From PALSA-1006 sp036171275 (GTDB lineage Bacteria; Pseudomonadota; Gammaproteobacteria; Burkholderiales; Gallionellaceae): DNA of 64,000 nt. The notes under the pieces were generated by a model. The model did not search any database and was not told the origin of the DNA. It saw nothing but the letters and a program-made list of their open reading frames with translations. The position numbers and the translations under genes were made by a program. This document shows, one piece after another, positions 1-8,836 of this stretch. Position 1 is the first letter of the stretch. The number at the start of each line of letters is the position of its first letter. The stretch spans positions 33,699 to 97,698 of the forward strand of contig JAVHQT010000042.1 of assembly GCA_036171275.1 (NCBI GenBank). The letters run 5' to 3'.

Positions 1-28
1 TTGGAATTTGGCGCGAGTTTGATAGAAT
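1..28 (+). promoter_or_regulatory. possible promoter of acpP
   Basis: A TTGGAA hexamer at 1-6 and a TAGAAT hexamer at 23-28 are separated by 16 nt, which resembles a sigma-70 promoter. It sits about 45 nt upstream of the acpP start codon and is followed by a clear ribosome binding site (AGGGAG). acpP often has its own strong promoter in gammaproteobacteria. The window begins here, so anything further upstream, usually fabG, is not visible. Confidence 0.35.
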
Positions 29-73
29 GCACGCGCTGTTTTGGAATTTTTAATTTAACTAGGGAGTAATAAA

Positions 74-310
74 ATGTCGAATATCGAACAACGTGTCAAA
101 AAAATCGTCGCAGAACAATTGGGCGTCAATGAAGCTGAAGTTAAAAATGAATCTTCATTTGTCAATGACTTGGGCGCAGATTCTTTGGATACCGTTGAAT
201 TGGTGATGGCGCTGGAAGAAGAATTTGGCGTTGAAATTCCTGATGAAGATGCAGAAAAAATCACCTCCGTCCAGCAAGCAATTGACTACGTAAACGCACA
301 TCCTAAGTAA
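74..310 (+). CDS. acpP: acyl carrier protein
   Basis: A 78-residue acyl carrier protein that carries growing fatty acyl chains on a phosphopantetheine arm in the cytoplasm. The attachment motif DSLD is visible in GADSLDTVELVMALEEEFG, with the modified Ser near residue 37. The protein is small and very acidic, as the family requires. The start is supported by AGGGAG seven nt upstream. It is followed by fabF, the usual partner, after a gap of about 180 nt that holds a repeat element. Confidence 0.98.
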   Translation: MSNIEQRVKKIVAEQLGVNEAEVKNESSFVNDLGADSLDTVELVMALEEEFGVEIPDEDAEKITSVQQAIDYVNAHPK

Positions 311-318
311 TTTATAAA

Positions 319-360
319 AGCACTGATTAAATCAGTCGTTCGCCCTAAGTTCGCCTGAGA
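319..360. repeat. REP/MITE-like interspersed repeat, degenerate
   Basis: The stretch CACTGATTAAATC followed by CGTTCGCCCTAAG matches the end of the repeat family seen complete at 39495-39617. It lies in the acpP-fabF gap. Copies are also seen near 6346, 22880, 46391 and 49624. Confidence 0.5.
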
Positions 361-488
361 GTGAATTTTAAACATAAAAGCTTAAAGCTTATTTCGGATC
401 AGGTTTGCAGAATTTGTACTGCAAAAATATGCCAAGCTTGAATGAATTAGTAGCAGTCGCTTTCTTCTAAAAAATAGTGGAGTTCAAA

Positions 489-1721
489 TTGACTAAACGC
501 AGAGTAGTAGTGACCGGCTTGGGGATCGTTTCGCCAGTGGGTATCGGTGTTTCTCAAGTGTGGCAGAACATTTTGGCTGGTCAATCTGGTATTTCACGGA
601 TCACGCACTTCGATCCCAGTCAGTTTGCTTGCCAAGTAGCGGGTGAAGTTAAAAACTACGACGTAAGTCAATATCTACCCCCTAAAGAAGCGCGCAGAAC
701 CGATCGTTTTGTGCATTTTGGGCTCACCGCTGGGATGGAGGCTTTCAAGGATTCCGGTTTGGAAGTGACTGAGCAAAATGCCGACCGCATTGGTGTATGT
801 GTCAGTTCTGGCATTGGCGGTTTGCCGATGATTGAATCGACGCACAACGACTACCTAGCCGGTGGTCCGCGCAAAATTTCCCCCTTCTTTATTCCCGGCA
901 CAATCATCAACATGATTTCGGGCAATTTATCGATTATGTTCAATTTGCGCGGACCTAATTTTTCAGTGGTTTCTGCGTGCAGTACCGGCACGCATAGCAT
1001 TGGTGAATCGGCTCGCATTATTGAATACGGTGATGCCGATGTGATGCTGGCAGGCGGAGCAGAATCCACGATTTCGCCGTTGGCAATTGGTGGCTTTTCC
1101 TCGGCTAAAGCGCTTTCAACCCGAAATGACGACCCTGTTACCTCCTCACGTCCTTGGGATAAAGGGCGTGATGGTTTTGTGATGGGTGAGGGCGCAGGGG
1201 TGTTAGTGCTGGAAGAATATGAACACGCCAAAGCGCGCGGTGCCAAAATTTATGCTGAACTATCCGGCTATGGTATGAGTGCGGACGCATACCATATGAC
1301 CACGCCCAGTGCGAATGGTCCGAAACTGAGCATGACCAACGCCTTGCGCAATGCGCGTTTAAACGCGGATCAAGTGCAGTACATCAATGCGCATGGCACT
1401 TCAACACCGGTTGGTGATAAAAACGAAACCGAAGCGATTAAATTAGCGTTTGGCGAGCACGCCAGAAAGTTGGTAGTGAGTTCAACCAAGTCCATGACAG
1501 GGCATTTGCTAGGCGGTGCTGGTGGAATCGAATCATTGTTTTGCGTGTTGGCATTGCGCGACCAGATTGCGCCACCGACAATCAATGTATTCGATCAAGA
1601 CCCTGATTGCGATCTCGATTATTGCGCTAATGTCGCCCGAGAAATGAAGATTGACGTAGCCATCAACAATAACTTTGGCTTCGGTGGCACGAACGGCAGC
1701 TTGGTGTTTCGAAAAGTTTAA
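489..1721 (+). CDS. fabF: beta-ketoacyl-ACP synthase II
   Basis: FabF condenses malonyl-ACP with acyl-ACP in fatty acid elongation. The thiolase-fold active site is complete: Cys in SACSTGTHS, His in NAHGTSTPVGD and a second His in TGHLLGGAGG. I choose the TTG at 489: it gives the family N-terminus (M)TKRRVVVTGLG, and GGAG lies six nt upstream. A GTG at 477, in frame, would add four residues but overlaps that ribosome binding site. The gene follows acpP and is followed closely by pabC, the conserved order. Confidence 0.97.
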   Translation: MTKRRVVVTGLGIVSPVGIGVSQVWQNILAGQSGISRITHFDPSQFACQVAGEVKNYDVSQYLPPKEARRTDRFVHFGLTAGMEAFKDSGLEVTEQNADRIGVCVSSGIGGLPMIESTHNDYLAGGPRKISPFFIPGTIINMISGNLSIMFNLRGPNFSVVSACSTGTHSIGESARIIEYGDADVMLAGGAESTISPLAIGGFSSAKALSTRNDDPVTSSRPWDKGRDGFVMGEGAGVLVLEEYEHAKARGAKIYAELSGYGMSADAYHMTTPSANGPKLSMTNALRNARLNADQVQYINAHGTSTPVGDKNETEAIKLAFGEHARKLVVSSTKSMTGHLLGGAGGIESLFCVLALRDQIAPPTINVFDQDPDCDLDYCANVAREMKIDVAINNNFGFGGTNGSLVFRKV

Positions 1722-1731
1722 ATGACGCTGC

Positions 1732-2529
1732 GTGAGTACGCTAGTGAACGGTGTTGCAAGCCGGCATATTGAAGTACAAGACCGAGGTTTGCAGTATGGC
1801 GACGGTGTCTTTAGGACACTTCTGGTTGAAGGCGGTCAGTTGAAAAACTGGCCGCTTCACTTTGTAAAACTGCAACAAGACTGCCAACAAATCAAGCTGT
1901 TATGCCCCAGCGAAGCGCAACTATGCGCAGACATAGCAGTCCTTGTTTCACCTGCGACGAATGGTGTACTCAAAGTGATGGTTACGCGCGGCAGTTCAGC
2001 TCGTGGCTATGCGCCAAGCCCAGTCCAGCCTACGCGAATTGTCAGTCTAAATCCGCTTCCGCCGCAAAGTGCCAAGCATATCAAACTACAACTTTGCGAT
2101 TGGAAACTGGCGCATCAACCGCGTTTGGCGGGGGTTAAACATCTTAATCGCTTGGAAAACGTGCTTGCTGCTGCCGAATTGCACACGCCAGAATTTTCGG
2201 AAGGCTTGCTGCTGGATGCTTTGGGTAATGTAATTGAAGGCACGCGCAGCAATCTATTTATGCTGAAAAACGGCGCACTCTTTACGCCAGATTTATCTCA
2301 GTGCGGCGTGTCAGGCGTGCAACGGCAGCGCATCATTCGCTGGGCTAAAGCTCACGATATTTCCTGTTTAATCAGCCACATCAAGCTTGATGAATTGTTA
2401 GGCGCAGATGAAATTTGGCTGGTCAATAGCGTGATTGGACTGTGGTCAGTTGCAGAATTCTTAAGTTTTCAAGGCGATGAAAAATGGGCAAAAGTAATCA
2501 GAAAGGAATTGGCGAATGAAGTTTATTAA
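1732..2529 (+). CDS. pabC: aminodeoxychorismate lyase
   Basis: A fold-type IV PLP enzyme that turns 4-amino-4-deoxychorismate into p-aminobenzoate and pyruvate for folate synthesis. The N-terminus shows DRGLQYGDGVFRT, the class signature. The PLP lysine is in GVKHLNRLENV, and EGTRSNLF is the downstream cofactor loop. Length (265 residues) is normal. The start is a GTG ten nt after fabF, and the 3' end overlaps mltG by 14 nt, so the two are probably translationally coupled. Confidence 0.93.
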   Translation: MSTLVNGVASRHIEVQDRGLQYGDGVFRTLLVEGGQLKNWPLHFVKLQQDCQQIKLLCPSEAQLCADIAVLVSPATNGVLKVMVTRGSSARGYAPSPVQPTRIVSLNPLPPQSAKHIKLQLCDWKLAHQPRLAGVKHLNRLENVLAAAELHTPEFSEGLLLDALGNVIEGTRSNLFMLKNGALFTPDLSQCGVSGVQRQRIIRWAKAHDISCLISHIKLDELLGADEIWLVNSVIGLWSVAEFLSFQGDEKWAKVIRKELANEVY

Positions 2530-3496
2530 GTCCTTGTTTTTATTGATTATTTTATCTATTGTAGTGCTGTTTGGGGCAATTAGTTTTTATCTTTCCAAGC
2601 CCTTATCGCCAGCGCCCATAACCTTTTCACTCAAAGCAGGCAGTGGGTTAAAAAGTAGCGTCCATCAAATGCAGCAAGCCGGCGTGTTAAATCAGGAATG
2701 GGCGTTTGTGCTACTGGCGCGTGCCTTAGGTAAATCCGCGTTAATTAAACCGGGAAACTATCAGCTAACCGAACCAGTCAATCCATTGCAACTCCTTGAT
2801 TTAATAAGCAATGGTCGCATTGAGCAAACGCAAATCAGCATAATCGAGGGTTGGTCATTTAAACAACTACGCGCTGCACTGAATGCTGACACTGCCTTGC
2901 TGCATGACTCAATGCCGCTGTCTGATGCGGAAATTATGCAGCGGATTGGAGCGGTTGGAACTGAACCTGAAGGACTGTTTTTTCCCGACACCTATCGTTT
3001 CGCCAGTGGTTCCAGTGACTTTGTGATTTTGAAAAAAGCGTATCAATTATTGGAAAGTCATTTGCAACAAAGTTGGAAAACTCGCGCGCCCAATTTACCG
3101 CTGGCTTCACCCTATCAAGCCTTGATTTTGGCGTCTATCGTTGAGAAAGAAACCGGACAAGCCAGTGATCGTCCGATGATCGCCGCAGTTTTTATTAACC
3201 GACTGAATAAAAAAATGCTGTTGCAAACTGATCCCACTGTGATTTATGGCATGGGCGAACACTTTGATGGCAACTTGCGCAAACGCGATTTGCAAACCGA
3301 TACACCTTATAACACCTACACCCGATTGGGTTTAACGCCGACACCGATTGCGTTGCCCGGGTTGGCCTCGATTGAAGCGGTGCTGCATCCGGCGGTTTCA
3401 GATGCGCTTTATTTTGTGGCAAAAGGCGATGGAAGCTCGTATTTTTCCAGCACCTTACTCGAGCACAATAACGCGGTTAATCATTTTCAGAAATGA
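2516..3496 (+). CDS. mltG: endolytic murein transglycosylase MltG (YceG)
   Basis: An inner-membrane lytic transglycosylase that cuts nascent peptidoglycan and ends glycan chain growth. There is one N-terminal membrane segment (about residues 5-27) and then the periplasmic YceG domain. The catalytic Glu is in the block ASIVEKETG, followed by QTDPTVIYG and NTYTRLGLTPTPI. Length (326 residues) is close to the family norm. In most relatives tmk and holB follow; here the operon ends and rdgB faces it on the other strand. Confidence 0.95.
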   Translation: MKFIKSLFLLIILSIVVLFGAISFYLSKPLSPAPITFSLKAGSGLKSSVHQMQQAGVLNQEWAFVLLARALGKSALIKPGNYQLTEPVNPLQLLDLISNGRIEQTQISIIEGWSFKQLRAALNADTALLHDSMPLSDAEIMQRIGAVGTEPEGLFFPDTYRFASGSSDFVILKKAYQLLESHLQQSWKTRAPNLPLASPYQALILASIVEKETGQASDRPMIAAVFINRLNKKMLLQTDPTVIYGMGEHFDGNLRKRDLQTDTPYNTYTRLGLTPTPIALPGLASIEAVLHPAVSDALYFVAKGDGSSYFSSTLLEHNNAVNHFQK

Positions 3497-3574
3497 ACTA
3501 GGAACAGAAATTAAGCAAAAGGAAATTCGCTCAATTTAGGCATTCGCCGCAATCTAGCGACCTGACGGCATCAA

Positions 3575-4162
3575 TCAGCTTTTGCCTAATTTGCTGAATA
3601 AAACTCGCAAAGCCAAGGCGCGATGACTGATTTGCGCTTTTTCTTCGTGGTTTAATTCGGCACTCATCTTCCCGAGCTGAGGCAACCAGAACAGTGGGTC
3701 GTAACCAAAACCGCCTGAACCACGATGTTCCCGCGCAATTTCGCCGTGCCATTCACCCTCGGCAATCAAGGGCTGCGGGTCATCTGCGTGACGCACCAAC
3801 ACGAGAACACAATAATAATGCGCGTGCCGATTGTCTATATATTGCAGAGCATGAAGCAGTTTTTCGTTGTTACGCAAATCCGATTTCGGTTCGCCGGCAT
3901 ACCGAGCGGAAAAGACGCCAGGCGCACCCTGTAGTGCCGCAACGCAAATGCCGGAATCATCTGCCAACGCTGGCAAACCGCTGGTACGACTGGCGTGACG
4001 CGCTTTTGCCAACGCGTTTTCCACAAAGGTGCAATGCGGTTCTTCCGCTTCAGAAATGCCCAACTCGGCTTGGGTTAAAACCTCAATCCCAAGCGGGGTC
4101 AGTAAATGCTGAAACTCGCGTAATTTGCCAGGGTTATTAGAAGCTAGCACCAGTTTTTTCAT
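3575..4162 (-). CDS. rdgB: XTP/dITP diphosphatase (RdgB/HAM1)
   Basis: A house-cleaning enzyme that hydrolyses dITP, XTP and ITP to monophosphates and so keeps deaminated purines out of DNA and RNA. The N-terminal SNNPGKLREF and the central LADDSGI motif, with substrate and metal ligands, are both present. GSGGFGYDPLFWLP and SHRALAL complete the HAM1 signature. Length (195 residues) is typical. The next gene on this strand upstream is rph, a common neighbour, separated by about 285 nt in which I see nothing recognisable. Confidence 0.96.
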   Translation of the reverse strand: MKKLVLASNNPGKLREFQHLLTPLGIEVLTQAELGISEAEEPHCTFVENALAKARHASRTSGLPALADDSGICVAALQGAPGVFSARYAGEPKSDLRNNEKLLHALQYIDNRHAHYYCVLVLVRHADDPQPLIAEGEWHGEIAREHRGSGGFGYDPLFWLPQLGKMSAELNHEEKAQISHRALALRVLFSKLGKS

Positions 4163-4447
4163 CTTAGTCTTGGACCTGAGTTGAACGCAGGGTTAGGTGT
4201 TGTGAGAGACGTGCAATACGCTAAGAAGCAACGCTCCGAACGGCTAGGCGAGATGAATGACTTCATTCGTTTCCGTTCATGTGCGGGTAACTGCTATCGA
4301 ATGGTCAACAGCGGTTTTAGGATAATTAAGCAAGTACAAATTGATTTCGTTCATGACAAAGCTGTTAAACCGAAACGGCAAAAATATATTATAAATCAAT
4401 AGGTTAACTATCGCCTTTCGATGGAATCAGGGCGGAAGAGGGTGTGC

Positions 4448-5167
4448 TCACTGCGTGCTTAAAGCGGCGTGTTGCTGCGCAATTAAGTGCGAAATGCCAC
4501 CTTGTGCCAAATCCAGTAGTGCATTCATTTCTTCGCGACTGAAGGCCTGACCCTCAGCCGTCCCTTGAATTTCGACGAAATGACCACTGCCCAACATCAC
4601 CACATTCATGTCTGTGTCGCAGGCAGAATCTTCAATATAATCAAGATCTAAAATCGGTTTTCCTTGGTAAATTCCAACTGAAATTGCCGCGATAGAATCA
4701 ATCAGAGGCGATTCTTTAAGCAGTTCTTTTTCCAACAAACCGCTCACTGCATCGTGCAATGCAACGAAAGCGCCAGTAATGCTGGCGGTGCGCGTGCCAC
4801 CATCCGCCTGAATGACATCACAATCCAACTGAATGGTGCGTTCGCCAAGCTTTTTTAAATCCACCACAGCGCGCAAACTGCGACCGATTAAGCGTTGAAT
4901 TTCTTGCGTTCGACCTGATTGCTTGCCTTTTGCTGCTTCGCGACTCATTCGATCACCGGTGGCGCGCGGTAACATACCGTATTCCGCTGTCACCCAACCT
5001 TCACCGCTGCCTTTTTTGTGTGGCGGTACGCGCTCTTCGACACTGGCAGTGCAAATCACTTTGGTGTCGCCACACTCGATTAGCACCGAACCTTCGGCGT
5101 GTTTAGTGTAGTGGCGAGTCAGGCGTATTTCACGCAATTGATTGGCTTGACGATGACTTGGGCGCAT
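4448..5167 (-). CDS. rph: ribonuclease PH
   Basis: A phosphorolytic 3'-to-5' exoribonuclease that trims tRNA precursors. The protein begins MRPSHRQANQLREI and shows the family blocks GDTKVICTASVEERVPP and GEGWVTAEYGMLPRAT. QLDCDVIQADGGTRTASITGA carries the catalytic-core Asp residues. Length (239 residues) is exactly typical. The mini-CheA gene ends 66 nt upstream on the same strand. Confidence 0.97.
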   Translation of the reverse strand: MRPSHRQANQLREIRLTRHYTKHAEGSVLIECGDTKVICTASVEERVPPHKKGSGEGWVTAEYGMLPRATGDRMSREAAKGKQSGRTQEIQRLIGRSLRAVVDLKKLGERTIQLDCDVIQADGGTRTASITGAFVALHDAVSGLLEKELLKESPLIDSIAAISVGIYQGKPILDLDYIEDSACDTDMNVVMLGSGHFVEIQGTAEGQAFSREEMNALLDLAQGGISHLIAQQHAALSTQ

Positions 5168-5233
5168 AACAGACTTTCGGAAGAGTTAAAAATGGCGCGC
5201 ATTATAGCGCAGAGAAAATGAGACGCTGTGCGG

Positions 5234-6193
5234 TTAACTGCTGTTTTTGGGGAAGGAAAGCGTGAATTCAACGCCTTGATTGGGCTCGGAAGCGACGTGA
5301 ATTTCACCCCCTAAAACCTGGATTTCATGTTGCACAACAGACAAGCCCATGCCGCGCCCAGCGATTTCGTTCACGTCGGGGGTGGTTGAAAAACCCGCTG
5401 TCAATATTAAGGACTTTGCAAATTCAAGGCTAAACGGCGCGTTATTACCTAACCTATTGATTTCATTGTACTTTTTGTTTATGTCCTGCAAATTCAAACC
5501 TGCGCCGTCGTCACGCAGGCGAATAATCCAATGCGAATGGTTGGCGCTTAAATTTAACCGAATGCACCCTATCTCTGGTTTGCCTAAACGCTGCCGCGCC
5601 TGCGCACTTTCTAAACCATGCACAACCGCGTTTCTCAATAAATGATCTAAGGATGTCGCAAGTGCATTTAGGGTGGCGCGATTCAGTGAAAATTCATCGC
5701 CCGTGATAAGCAGCTGCGCTTTTTTACTCATCAGCGCAGCAGTTTGCGCCACGACACGCTCAAAACGTGGTTTCAGGCTAGCAAAAGTGGGTGCACACAC
5801 GGCGTTTTCAGCAAGCAATGTTTGCGGCAAACGTAAAGGCGTGACTAAGGCATTCAGGTGTAGCCAGTCGGATTCCAGACTTTCCCAATCGCTCGGTTGC
5901 ATTGAATTCTGCCCAAAAAAAGCTAAGCGGCTTTCAAGATGGTGTGCCAGTGCGCCAATTTTCATCGCGCCCACCATTCGGGCGCTGCCTTTAAAAGTGT
6001 GGAGCAAACGTTTCAGGGTTAAAACGTGGGCTTGATTAGTCGGTTGCTTGCGCCAAGCGTGCAACATTGTCTGCATTTTGGGGATGAGTTCATCGGCTTC
6101 TTCTAAGAAAATCGGCAATAAAGCCGCCGCGACTTCATCCAAAATTTCAACTGAATCAGGCGAAATAGCGCAGCGATTAGGCGAAACAGGCAT
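5234..6193 (-). CDS. CheA-like histidine kinase, minimal (Hpt plus HATPase)
   Basis: A 319-residue protein with only two recognisable modules. Residues about 15-105 form an Hpt domain with the phosphoacceptor His in HTFKGSARMVGAMKIG. Residues about 145-318 form a CheA-type dimerisation remnant and ATPase: N box LDHLLRNAVVHGLES, G1 box DDGAGL and G2 box AGRGMGLSVV. The sequence resembles pieces of ChpA/PilL. The CheW-like domain, P2 and any receiver domain are missing; full CheA proteins are over twice as long. No chemotaxis genes flank it. It may feed an unlinked response regulator or be a reduced relic. All visible ATP-binding boxes are intact. Confidence 0.8.
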   Translation of the reverse strand: MPVSPNRCAISPDSVEILDEVAAALLPIFLEEADELIPKMQTMLHAWRKQPTNQAHVLTLKRLLHTFKGSARMVGAMKIGALAHHLESRLAFFGQNSMQPSDWESLESDWLHLNALVTPLRLPQTLLAENAVCAPTFASLKPRFERVVAQTAALMSKKAQLLITGDEFSLNRATLNALATSLDHLLRNAVVHGLESAQARQRLGKPEIGCIRLNLSANHSHWIIRLRDDGAGLNLQDINKKYNEINRLGNNAPFSLEFAKSLILTAGFSTTPDVNEIAGRGMGLSVVQHEIQVLGGEIHVASEPNQGVEFTLSFPKNSS

Positions 6194-6848
6194 GGGAAAA
6201 TAAGCGACAGGGCAGTAATAAGTAAAGCTATTGTACGCAAATTAAGCGTGAAATGCTGAACCTAACTGGCATGGTGGCGTCCCTGATTAGGGCGCGCCGC
6301 ATTGTCAAGACCAAAATTCACCAAAATTGAGGGTCGATATCTTTACTTAAGGACACACCGAATAAATCAATCGTTCGCCTAGTTTTATGTTGCAGGTTGA
6401 ATTTAAACGTTGGATTTAATGAATAATTTCTCGACATGCTTCGTTAAGAGTGCCATCGGTGTATCGAAGGAGTGTAATTAGTTTCACGTTGGTACGGGCA
6501 AGATAATGCCCACATGTTGCCTGCATAATCAGTTCTTCGAGAGTCTCTTGTGTGCAAGCGTGCTACAAGGCAGCAGGGGATTAAACTGTTCGCTAAATTC
6601 GGAAGCACATTGTTTTTGGATTTGCACGCGACGAAGCACGGCTGAAAGCGGGTTCGGTATGACGAGTTTGAATGACCGGCTGTTATCGTCCGCATTTCAA
6701 TGACACCGAATACTGTCGAAGGCGGCATCGTTAGTTTTCACTGGCAACTGGCAGAGGGTGCGTGCTTGACGTCGCAAGGTGTTTTGAAACATGCCGTCCG
6801 GCTGCAAGAAAATTGTATCGATGCGCTCCTTCCGATTACAATATACCT
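6194..6848. other. intergenic region with a degenerate repeat and no supported gene
   Basis: About 650 nt between the divergent mini-CheA gene and yqgE. A degenerate member of the REP/MITE family lies at about 6346-6390 (CCGAATAAATCAATCGTTCGCC). Short open frames on both strands (for example 6444-6728 on minus) have no recognisable domains or convincing ribosome sites. The promoters for both flanking genes must lie here, but none could be assigned with confidence. Confidence 0.5.
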
Positions 6849-7409
6849 ATGTCTTCATTAAATCTTAGCCACCATTTTTTAATCTCCATGCCCGCCATGA
6901 CCGATCCTTTTTTTGCGAAATCACTCACCTATGTTTGTGAGCACAACGAACAAGGCGCGATGGGCGTCGTCGTCAATCGACCTATCAGCCTTACTTTTAG
7001 CGAGTTATTTGCGCAAATCAATTTGCCCTTAAAAGTCGAGGCACTGGATGATGAATTGGTGCATTTTGGAGGCCCAGTACAATCGGACCGTGGCTTTGTA
7101 CTGCATCAGCCCAGTGGTATTTGGCAATCTACTTTACACGTCAGCGACAAAGTAGGGCTGACGACCTCTAAAGATATTTTGCAAGCGGTTGGTGAAGGAC
7201 AGGGGCCTGCTAACATATTGATTGCATTAGGATATGCTGGCTGGTCTGCGGGGCAATTGGAAGAGGAGCTTTCGCAAAACGCCTGGTTGAGCGTGCCCGC
7301 CGACGAACGGATTATGTTTGACCTGCCTGCGGATGAGCGCCTTGCTGCGGCCATGTCTTTGCTCGGCGTTGACTTTGCGTCCCTGTCCGATGAGGCGGGG
7401 CATGCCTAA
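6849..7409 (+). CDS. yqgE: YqgE/AlgH family protein
   Basis: A 186-residue member of the YqgE/AlgH (UPF0301) family, whose biochemical role is not settled. Family motifs are clear: HHFLISMPAMTDPFF at the N-terminus, GAMGVVVNRP, HFGGPVQSDRGFVLH and ALGYAGWSAGQLE. The frame is open 29 codons further upstream, but the ATG at 6849 gives the conserved N-terminus. The last codons overlap the ruvX start by 8 nt, as in many gammaproteobacteria where yqgE and ruvX are paired. Confidence 0.93.
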   Translation: MSSLNLSHHFLISMPAMTDPFFAKSLTYVCEHNEQGAMGVVVNRPISLTFSELFAQINLPLKVEALDDELVHFGGPVQSDRGFVLHQPSGIWQSTLHVSDKVGLTTSKDILQAVGEGQGPANILIALGYAGWSAGQLEEELSQNAWLSVPADERIMFDLPADERLAAAMSLLGVDFASLSDEAGHA

Positions 7410-7857
7410 AGCGCTTTGTTCGCTTCCGTCGGGTACTTTTCTGGCATTTGATTTCGGCATAAAACGCATTGGCATTGCCGTCGGTAATAGCATTTCTGGC
7501 ACGGCGCAGCCTTTGACGACTATTCGCGATGAAAAAAATCTACTGCGGTTTGGCAACATCGAGCGTTTGCTAAAAGAATGGCAACCCGTGGCGCTTGTGG
7601 TGGGGATGCCCGCTTATGATGACGGTGAACCGCATGAAATGAGCGCACATTGTCGTCGTTTTGCCAATCAGTTAAAGGGGCGTTTTAGGTTGCCGATTTG
7701 GCTAGTGGACGAACGCTATACCTCGGTCGCCGCCAGCACGGCTTTGACCAAACAAGGTGTGTATGGACGTAAACAAAAACCGCTTCTGGACCAATATGCC
7801 GCGCAACAAATTTTACAAGCCTATTTTGATGAACCTAGTGCAGGAATTCCCGTATGA
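7402..7857 (+). CDS. ruvX: Holliday junction resolvase-like protein RuvX/YqgF
   Basis: An RNase H-fold nuclease of the RuvX/YqgF family, implicated in pre-16S rRNA 5' maturation and in some species in junction resolution. The first catalytic Asp is in LAFDFGIKRIGIAVG; ALVVGMP and WLVDERYTSVAA supply the later acidic site. I place the start at the ATG at 7402, behind GAGGCGGGG; this gives 151 residues, near the usual 138-150. Longer upstream starts lie inside yqgE. The stop overlaps the pyrB start as ATGA. Confidence 0.92.
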   Translation: MPKALCSLPSGTFLAFDFGIKRIGIAVGNSISGTAQPLTTIRDEKNLLRFGNIERLLKEWQPVALVVGMPAYDDGEPHEMSAHCRRFANQLKGRFRLPIWLVDERYTSVAASTALTKQGVYGRKQKPLLDQYAAQQILQAYFDEPSAGIPV

Positions 7858-8810
7858 ACAACCCTCAGCTGAATAAACACGGCGAATTGCAACATTTGCT
7901 TTCCACCGAAGGATTACCCGCGCGCATTTTGCGCAATATTCTCGATACCGCCGCCGAATTTGTGAACGTTGCCGAAGGGCGCGAAATTCGTAAAGTGCCG
8001 TTATTGCACGGCAAGTCCGTGTTCAACGTTTTCTTTGAAAACAGCACCCGCACCCGCACCACGTTTGAAATTGCGGCGAAAAAATTATCTGCCGACGTGG
8101 TGAATTTAAACATTGGCTCGTCCAGTACCAGCAAAGGCGAAACGCTGCTGGATACTGTGGACAATTTATGCGCCATGCACGCCGATATGTTCGTGGTGCG
8201 CCACTCATCCAGCGGCGCAGCGCATTTAATCGCGCAACACGTCGCGCCCGAAATTCATGTTATCAACGCCGGCGATGGACGCCACGCGCATCCGACGCAA
8301 GCCTTGCTAGACATGTTCACCATTCGTCACTACAAAAAAGAGTTTCATAATCTGCGCGTTGCCATCGTCGGCGATGTGCTGCATTCGCGTGTGGCGCGTT
8401 CGCAGATTCATGCGTTAACTACTTTAGGTGTGCCGGAAGTACGCGTCGTCGCACCCAAAACCTTGCTGCCCACACAGGTGGAAAAACTCGGCGTGCAGGT
8501 TTATCACGATATGGCGCTGGGCTTAAAGGGTGTGGATGTGGTGATGATGTTGCGTTTGCAAAATGAACGGATGCAAGGTGCGCTATTGCCTTCGGCGCAG
8601 GAGTATTTTAAATATTACGGCTTGACGCAAGAGCGTTTGGCGCTGGCGCACCCCGATGCCATCGTGTTGCATCCGGGACCGATGAATCGCGGTGTAGAAA
8701 TTGACTCTAGCGTGGCAGACGGCGCGCAATCAGTCATCTTGTCGCAAGTCACTTTCGGCATCGCCGTACGCATGGCGGTGATGAGCACCTTGGCGGGGAA
8801 AAAACAATGA
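7854..8810 (+). CDS. pyrB: aspartate carbamoyltransferase catalytic subunit
   Basis: PyrB joins carbamoyl phosphate and aspartate, the first committed step of pyrimidine synthesis. The carbamoyl phosphate site FENSTRTRTTFEIA is intact, with GETLLDTV, INAGDGRHAHPTQALLD and HPGPMNRGVE downstream. Length (318 residues) is normal for the class that pairs with an inactive PyrC'. The start overlaps ruvX by 4 nt. Its own stop lies in ATGA, where the ATG is the fossil start of the pyrC' frame, now interrupted by the downstream cassette (see 8808-8819). Confidence 0.97.
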   Translation: MNNPQLNKHGELQHLLSTEGLPARILRNILDTAAEFVNVAEGREIRKVPLLHGKSVFNVFFENSTRTRTTFEIAAKKLSADVVNLNIGSSSTSKGETLLDTVDNLCAMHADMFVVRHSSSGAAHLIAQHVAPEIHVINAGDGRHAHPTQALLDMFTIRHYKKEFHNLRVAIVGDVLHSRVARSQIHALTTLGVPEVRVVAPKTLLPTQVEKLGVQVYHDMALGLKGVDVVMMLRLQNERMQGALLPSAQEYFKYYGLTQERLALAHPDAIVLHPGPMNRGVEIDSSVADGAQSVILSQVTFGIAVRMAVMSTLAGKKQ

Positions 8811-8819
8811 ACATTCAAA
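8808..8819 (+). repeat. left 12-nt direct repeat flanking the restriction-modification cassette
   Basis: TGAACATTCAAA here is identical to 11532-11543 at the pyrC' start. Read with the preceding A it is ATG AAC ATT CAA, the same Met-Asn-Ile-Gln that begins PyrC'. It then runs out of homology and stops after nine codons. This is either a target duplication or the left-over original pyrC' start. Confidence 0.85.
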
Positions 8820-8836
8820 GCCGGATTGATAGGTAA

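Noticed and set aside
4181..4402. Open frame on plus (73 codons) between rdgB and rph
   Set aside because: No ribosome site and no domain; probably a chance frame in a 285-nt gap.
6444..6728. Open frame on minus (94 codons) between the mini-CheA gene and yqgE
   Set aside because: No ribosome site, no recognisable motif and odd composition; a plus-strand frame of similar size overlaps it.
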